Positions 59,496 to 64,000 of a stretch of DNA of 64,000 nucleotides are shown in pieces. This DNA comes from an uncultured Anaerolineaceae bacterium. Lineage in GTDB: Bacteria; Chloroflexota; Anaerolineae; Anaerolineales; Anaerolineaceae. Numbering within the stretch: the stretch's first letter is position 1; each line of letters opens with the position of its first letter. The notes under the pieces were generated by a model. The model did no database searches and was not told the origin of the DNA. It saw only the letters and a program-made list of their open reading frames with translations. The position numbers were made by a program, and so were the translations under genes. The stretch covers positions 1 through 64,000 of the forward strand of contig CALIHP010000003.1 of assembly GCA_938020565.1 (NCBI GenBank), in the 5' to 3' direction.

Positions 59496-59501
59496 TATAA
59501 T
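59496..59501 (+). promoter_or_regulatory. -10 box for the comB operon
   Basis: TATAAT 54 bases upstream of the comB-like ATG, in the divergent gap with the metallophosphoesterase gene. No strong -35 is visible. Confidence 0.45.
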
Positions 59502-59555
59502 TTCGATAACGCCGGGGTTCAGCTTCACCGGCGGAAAGGAACGGAAAGAACCCGG

Positions 59556-60266
59556 ATGGCTCCGATTCAATTTAAAATCCACAGTCTCGAAACCGCCCGC
59601 GAAGCACGGGGCGTCGCCGTCGTCATCGACGTGCTCCGCGCTTTTACAACGGCCGCAGTCGCAACCGCCCTCGGCGCAAAGGAGATCCGCTGCGTCGGGA
59701 CGATCGAAGACGCGCTGGCGCTGAAACGGGAGCTTACCAACGTTCTCGTCATGGGCGAAGTCGACGGCTATGCGATCCCTGAATTCGACCTGAATAATTC
59801 GCCGCTGCGGCTGCGCGACAGCGACATCCGCGGAAAAACGCTGATCCAACGAACAACCGCCGGAACGCAGGGGCTGATCCGTGCAGAGAACGCTGAGATC
59901 CTGTTCGCCGCGGCGCTCGTCACTGCGTCAGCGACCGCCGAACGCGTCCGCGCGCTCGATCCGCGCGAGGTTCATTTTATCGCAACCGGAATCACGGCAG
60001 ACGGGCGCGGAGACGAAGACGTCGCCTGCGCCGAGGTCATCCGCGACCTTATCCTCGGCCTCCCGCTCCCCGATCCGGAGGCACTCGCCGAGCGTATTCG
60101 CGCCTCGAAGAACGGTCTGCGTTTCAGCGACCCGGCCTCCCGCGACCTGCCGGCAGGCGACCTTGATATCGCTTCAGAGCTCGACCGCTTTGATTTTGCC
60201 CTGTCCGCGGTCCGTCTTCGCGACGGTTCGATCCGGTTGACTCCGGAAAAAGGAGCCGACGCGTGA
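59556..60266 (+). CDS. comB: 2-phosphosulfolactate phosphatase family protein (ComB-like)
   Basis: 236 residues. VVIDVLRAFTTAAVATALGA, GEVDGYAIPEFDLNNSP, LIQRTTAGTQGLI and GDEDVACAEVIRDLI are ComB family blocks with the Asp/Thr active-site residues. ComB removes phosphate from 2-phosphosulfolactate in coenzyme M synthesis, but many bacteria without coenzyme M carry it, where its role is unclear. AAGGAACGGAAAGA precedes the ATG. It overlaps the dehydrogenase gene (GTGA). Confidence 0.9.
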   Translation: MAPIQFKIHSLETAREARGVAVVIDVLRAFTTAAVATALGAKEIRCVGTIEDALALKRELTNVLVMGEVDGYAIPEFDLNNSPLRLRDSDIRGKTLIQRTTAGTQGLIRAENAEILFAAALVTASATAERVRALDPREVHFIATGITADGRGDEDVACAEVIRDLILGLPLPDPEALAERIRASKNGLRFSDPASRDLPAGDLDIASELDRFDFALSAVRLRDGSIRLTPEKGADA

Positions 60267-61267
60267 CACAGGGAAGCGTACAACGAAAAAAAATCCTGAT
60301 CCCGGTTAACGTTCCCGGTCAGGATTTCGCCGTTCTGGAAAACGAATTCAAGGTTTTCCGTCCCGCCGAACCGTACCGTTCGTTCAGCGACGCTGAAATT
60401 GACGAGCTGATCCCCGAGGTGTCCGGAATTTTATCGACGTTCCGGGTCAGCGCGGAACGGATCGCCGCCGCTCCGAAGCTGGAAATTATCGTCGCCAACG
60501 GCGCCGGAACCGATAACGTCGATATTCCGGCCGCCAGCGCGCGGAACGTTGCGGTCGTGAATATTCCCGAAACCGTAACCGACTCAACCGCGGAACATGC
60601 GTTCGCGCTCATCCTCGCCGCTTCGCGCCGTATTGTGGAACATGACCGGGAGCTTCGCACGGAAACGAACGCTGCGCCGCTCTTTGACATGGGCCGCGGC
60701 AAAGGCCACAACCTCGCCGGACGCACGCTGGGCATCTTCGGCATGGGACGGATCGGTCGCCGTCTCTCCGCGTTCGGACGCGCTTTTGGGATGAACGTCA
60801 TTTATCATAATCGCAGGCCACTTCCCGTCGGGAGCGTCGATGAAGCGGAATACGTTTCATTCGACGAGCTTCTCCGCCGTTCCGACGTCCTCTCGATCCA
60901 TTCGCCGCTCAACGCCGTGTCGCGCGGTATCTTTAACCGCGCCGCGTTCGAAAAAATGAAACCCGAGGCAATCCTGATCAACACGGCGCGCGGCGCAATC
61001 GTCAATCCGGACGCGCTCGTCGAAGCGCTTCAGACCGGGAAGCTCGCCTCCGCCGCGCTCGACGTTTTTCCAAACGAGCCAACGATTCCAGCCCCGTTTA
61101 TCGAGCTGAAGAACCTGATCCTCACGCCGCACGTCGGTTCAAACACGTTCGAAACGCGTCAGGCGATGGCCGAGGCGATCATCGCCGTTTTCCAGAATTT
61201 CCTCCGCCGTCCCGCCGTAACAAACTCGCCGAACCTGCTGAACCCGGAGATCTATCGAAACGCATGA
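60263..61267 (+). CDS. D-2-hydroxyacid dehydrogenase (NAD-dependent)
   Basis: 334 residues of the D-isomer 2-hydroxyacid dehydrogenase family. GIFGMGRIGRRLSAFGRAFGM binds NAD, NTARGAIVNPDALVEAL holds the catalytic Arg, DVFPNEP the Glu, and LTPHVGSNT the catalytic His. The substrate may be glyoxylate, hydroxypyruvate or another 2-oxoacid. It starts with GTG in a four-base overlap with comB and ends in a four-base overlap with the secreted protein, so the three genes are coupled. Confidence 0.9.
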   Translation: MTQGSVQRKKILIPVNVPGQDFAVLENEFKVFRPAEPYRSFSDAEIDELIPEVSGILSTFRVSAERIAAAPKLEIIVANGAGTDNVDIPAASARNVAVVNIPETVTDSTAEHAFALILAASRRIVEHDRELRTETNAAPLFDMGRGKGHNLAGRTLGIFGMGRIGRRLSAFGRAFGMNVIYHNRRPLPVGSVDEAEYVSFDELLRRSDVLSIHSPLNAVSRGIFNRAAFEKMKPEAILINTARGAIVNPDALVEALQTGKLASAALDVFPNEPTIPAPFIELKNLILTPHVGSNTFETRQAMAEAIIAVFQNFLRRPAVTNSPNLLNPEIYRNA

Positions 61268-63312
61268 ACCGCTGCCGACGCTCGCCGCTGATCGCTTCAC
61301 GACGCCGATCGCGCGCCTTCGCTGCCTTCTTCATTTTCCTCATGGGCTTTTTCCTGAAGCTCCGTCCGGCTTTCGCCGAAGACGTAACGCTGATCGGACC
61401 GAACGAAGCGCTCTATTCGCTGGGCGATCCGCTTTCCGCGGAGCTCAAGACCAGCGAAAACATGACCGCAACCCTCGAAATCGCCGACGTAATCGTCGAA
61501 GCCGATCGCGTTCGGGTCCGCTTCTTCGCCCATGGGATTTCGCCGGCATGGGCGGTCAAGATTACCGATCCGCGACGGATGACCGGAAGCTACCTGCCGG
61601 TCATGGAATTGGGGCTGCCGTCGGGAGAATGGCTGACCCCATCGTCGGCGTCGCGTTACTCGCTGACGGTTACCGACGACGACCTGATCCTCGGCGGACT
61701 GTCCGAATTCCTGACCGATGAAAAAGCCGATTTTCTGATCCTGAATTTCAATCAGCTGCCTTTCGATACCGAGCCGTTAGCCGAAGGCGCGTCATTCCCG
61801 CTCCTTCTCCTTCCGGGGGATCATAAGCAGCGGACCGCGATCGAAAACCCGCTCCGCGTCAGCGAAAACGGGATTACGTTCAGCCTGATGAATACCGCCG
61901 AGGCTCCGGCGACCTCCATGTTCCAGCCGGGGATCGCCGTCGACCGTCCCGGCGAATCGCTTTCAGGGATCGGCTGGGTAACGATGACCGCGGCCGATGG
62001 ACGCAACGTTATTCTCAGGCGCGACGCCGGCTACGGCTTTAATCTATCCGACGACAACCGGACCTACCTCCGCAACAGCTATTATTTCAACGCCAACGGC
62101 GTCGAAGGGCCGCTGACGATCGGGCTGGATACCTTTTACCTGACCCGCGTTATCGACGATCCGGAACCGGTCGTCTGGGCCACGGCGCCGGAAATCGGCG
62201 AATGGGCTTCGCTCGATCTCGCGCTTCCGCTCGGCGAATTTAAAGCGAAAATCACCGCTTACAAGGTCTTCGCCTCGCGCCCGACCGACGCGGATCATCG
62301 TCACGCGTACGTCCGACTCTGGATCGACACGCCCGAAGCCGTCAGCCAGATTTTCTTCAGCGCCGATCCGTCCGGATCGACGCTGGCGGGAGACTGCGGC
62401 GTGGAACCGACGACCGAAAAATTCGCCTGCGACGTTCCGATCGCGTCGTCGCTCATCGGCGACATGATCCTCTACGTCCGCTCGTTCGAATACCGCGTGA
62501 ATCAGCCGATGCGGATCAGTTGGACGCCGCGCCGCTACGCGAAATCTAATCGAAAACCCGCCCCGCTGACGCCGCTCAGCTATGACTTCAGCGGACTGAA
62601 CGACGAAGCCGCCGCCGATCCGCGGCTGACCGACGCGGTTCATGCGCTGCTGAACCGCGGGTACGCGCTGCGCGGAGAACCGGGCTGGATCGTTCAGAAA
62701 TCGACAACCGTCAACGCCATTCCGGACCCAGGGCATCCGAAACTAATCAACCGCGCGCTTTACGGCCGGAACCCGTTCGCTTACCGAACCGAAACCTACG
62801 AACGGATCGACGAAGCGGGAAACGTCGTCGAAACCGTCTCGCTGCAAAAGGATTTCGACGGGAAGCTGGTAAACGGGACCTGGACGAACGCCGATTTTCG
62901 AATTTCGCTTCCGAACGGGTACCGGATCGAAACGTCGAACGGGATCAGCTCCGGTTACGCGGCCCCGTTTGTCTACGGGAAAGAATTCCTGTCGCTGATC
63001 GGGGCGCCGGTAAAATTCGAAAAAGCCGAAGCCTGCGAAAACGACGCGGATCAGGATTTAACCTGTTTCACGTTTTCGCAGTCGCTCCTCCCGGAAGCCG
63101 CCGAGAGCCGTCTCGACGCGACGCTCCGGGTCCGGATCGCGATCGATCTCGCGTCCGGGGAATGGACCGAGGCGGAAACGGAATGCCTGCTGAGCGAAAC
63201 GGATACAACGCATTCGCGCTGCATATTGACGACGGCGGAGAGTATCGAATGGACAGCGGAGACGCCCTCCGAGCTCCGGAGCGTCCTCGACCGGTATATC
63301 ACGGAATACTGA
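61264..63312 (+). CDS. Large secreted protein of unknown function
   Basis: 682 residues. A signal peptide with a long Arg-rich n-region (RCRRS...RRRSR) and cleavage near AFA|ED is followed by a beta-rich extracytoplasmic protein with no further span. Repeated segments such as VRVRFFAHGISPAWAVKITDP and RHAYVRLWIDTPEAVSQIFF suggest domains that are stacked beta sandwiches. I recognise no enzyme motif. It is co-transcribed with comB and the dehydrogenase, an odd pairing for a secreted protein. Confidence 0.75.
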   Translation: MNRCRRSPLIASRRRSRAFAAFFIFLMGFFLKLRPAFAEDVTLIGPNEALYSLGDPLSAELKTSENMTATLEIADVIVEADRVRVRFFAHGISPAWAVKITDPRRMTGSYLPVMELGLPSGEWLTPSSASRYSLTVTDDDLILGGLSEFLTDEKADFLILNFNQLPFDTEPLAEGASFPLLLLPGDHKQRTAIENPLRVSENGITFSLMNTAEAPATSMFQPGIAVDRPGESLSGIGWVTMTAADGRNVILRRDAGYGFNLSDDNRTYLRNSYYFNANGVEGPLTIGLDTFYLTRVIDDPEPVVWATAPEIGEWASLDLALPLGEFKAKITAYKVFASRPTDADHRHAYVRLWIDTPEAVSQIFFSADPSGSTLAGDCGVEPTTEKFACDVPIASSLIGDMILYVRSFEYRVNQPMRISWTPRRYAKSNRKPAPLTPLSYDFSGLNDEAAADPRLTDAVHALLNRGYALRGEPGWIVQKSTTVNAIPDPGHPKLINRALYGRNPFAYRTETYERIDEAGNVVETVSLQKDFDGKLVNGTWTNADFRISLPNGYRIETSNGISSGYAAPFVYGKEFLSLIGAPVKFEKAEACENDADQDLTCFTFSQSLLPEAAESRLDATLRVRIAIDLASGEWTEAETECLLSETDTTHSRCILTTAESIEWTAETPSELRSVLDRYITEY

Positions 63313-63344
63313 TTCGGAAATGAAGTTGAAAAGGAGACCAGATC

Positions 63345-64000
63345 ATGATCAGCGCAAAATTCCTCTTCCCTCAGAAATTTACCTGGGGAACGGCCACCTC
63401 GTCACATCAGGTCGAAGGCGGTCATCCGGATAATAACTGGACCGCCTGGGAAAAGCAGCCCGGGCGGATTCTCGAAAACGGGCTGAGCAACCCCGGTTGC
63501 GACTGGTGGGGCGGCGGACGCTGGCGCGAGGACCTGACCCGAGCGGCCGAAAGCGGCCAGAACGCGCATCGGTTTTCAATCGAATGGGCCCGTATCCAGC
63601 CAACCCCGGACAGCTGGGACGAAAGCGCGATCGATTTCTACCGCGGAATCATGCGCGAGATGATCGAGCGGGGACTGCGGCCCATGGTCACGCTGCATCA
63701 TTTCACCGATCCGCTCTGGTTTACAGAACAGGGCGGCTGGCTCAACCCGGCGGCGCCGGCGCTCTTCCGCCGCTACGTCGAAAAAATCGTCCCGGCGCTG
63801 AAAGAATTAACGGACGAATGGATCACGATCAACGAACCGAACGTCTATATCTATAACGGCTATCTCACCGGCGCGTTCCCGCCGGGAAAAGCTTTTGCGC
63901 TGAAAGAAGCGGCGTCCGTCCTGAGAATCATGATCGAGGCACACGCGGCCGCCTACCGGGCGATCCACGAGCGCCAGCCGGAAGCCGCCGTCTCGATCGC
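63345..64000 (+). CDS. Family 1 glycosidase (beta-glucosidase), partial at window end
   Basis: The frame is open to the window end (218 complete codons). FPQKFTWGTATSSHQVEGG is the GH1 N-terminal signature, AHRFSIEWARIQP and VTLHHFTDPLWF the sugar-binding region, and TINEPN contains the acid/base E164. The nucleophile near the C-terminus lies beyond the window. AAGGAGA precedes the ATG. No signal peptide is seen, so it acts in the cytoplasm on imported beta-glucosides. Confidence 0.92.
   Translation, partial: MISAKFLFPQKFTWGTATSSHQVEGGHPDNNWTAWEKQPGRILENGLSNPGCDWWGGGRWREDLTRAAESGQNAHRFSIEWARIQPTPDSWDESAIDFYRGIMREMIERGLRPMVTLHHFTDPLWFTEQGGWLNPAAPALFRRYVEKIVPALKELTDEWITINEPNVYIYNGYLTGAFPPGKAFALKEAASVLRIMIEAHAAAYRAIHERQPEAAVSI

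Overview
This window is a contiguous piece of a bacterial chromosome of moderate to high GC. It carries a complete-looking division and cell-wall (dcw) cluster, a nusA-infB translation operon, lysine/DAP biosynthesis, Tat secretion and several sugar-uptake operons. Gene content (short IF-2, four-cysteine L28, dcw cluster with a MurC-MurB fusion, a MurG glycine-rich loop reading GGTGGG, many ABC sugar systems) suggests a fermentative member of Chloroflexota, probably Anaerolineae. That placement is inference; no rRNA is present to prove it. No tRNA, rRNA, CRISPR array, insertion sequence or prophage was seen.

Layout. 1-860: L28 and a small Dabb-domain protein. 934-9011: a FadR-type regulator with a near-consensus promoter and overlapping palindromic operator, an MglBAC-type sugar importer, a zinc alcohol/polyol dehydrogenase, a hydroxyacid dehydrogenase and a lactonase-fold protein, which look like one sugar-oxidation operon. 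9048-9875: a secreted esterase. 9803-17538 (minus): nusA-ylxR-infB-rbfA-nrnA-truB-ribF. 18101-33689 (plus): mraZ-rsmH-ftsL-ftsI-murF-mraY-murD-ftsW-murG-murC/B-ftsQ-ftsA-ftsZ, tightly packed with several overlaps; murE and ddl are not in the cluster. 33811-40921: a methyltransferase, a DUF4153-like membrane protein, a lipoprotein, a polytopic membrane protein with a small partner, and a GT39-like glycosyltransferase. 41018-47740: a HutC-type regulator, ROK kinase, ABC importer without its own ATPase, and two SIS-domain proteins, likely an amino-sugar or related sugar operon. 47773-49339 (minus): SAH hydrolase and, beyond its terminator, a fragment of a lipoprotein domain. 49476-53934: a lysine riboswitch and terminator, then dapA-dapB-ddh, then lysC. 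53952-56908 (minus): a methionine-type ABC transporter (metN-metI-metQ) behind an attenuator-like leader. 57195-58465: tatA-tatB-tatC. 58544-59403 (minus): metallophosphoesterase and a 50-residue membrane protein. 59556-63312: comB-like phosphatase, D-2-hydroxyacid dehydrogenase and a large secreted protein, coupled by 4-base overlaps. 63345-end: a GH1 glycosidase cut by the window edge.

How it fits together. Housekeeping growth functions (translation, cell wall, division, Tat) are interleaved with sugar import and breakdown. DAP made by the dapA-dapB-ddh dehydrogenase route would feed both lysine and peptidoglycan, with the lysine riboswitch as feedback. SAH hydrolase and the methionine transporter both serve the methyl cycle. 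The two sugar operons look visibly less GC-rich than the dcw core, which may reflect different history. The most unusual items are the metN leader, the repeat-bearing MetQ, the compact MetN without its regulatory domain, the MurC-MurB fusion, the sugar-oxidation operon, and the comB-dehydrogenase-secreted protein operon.
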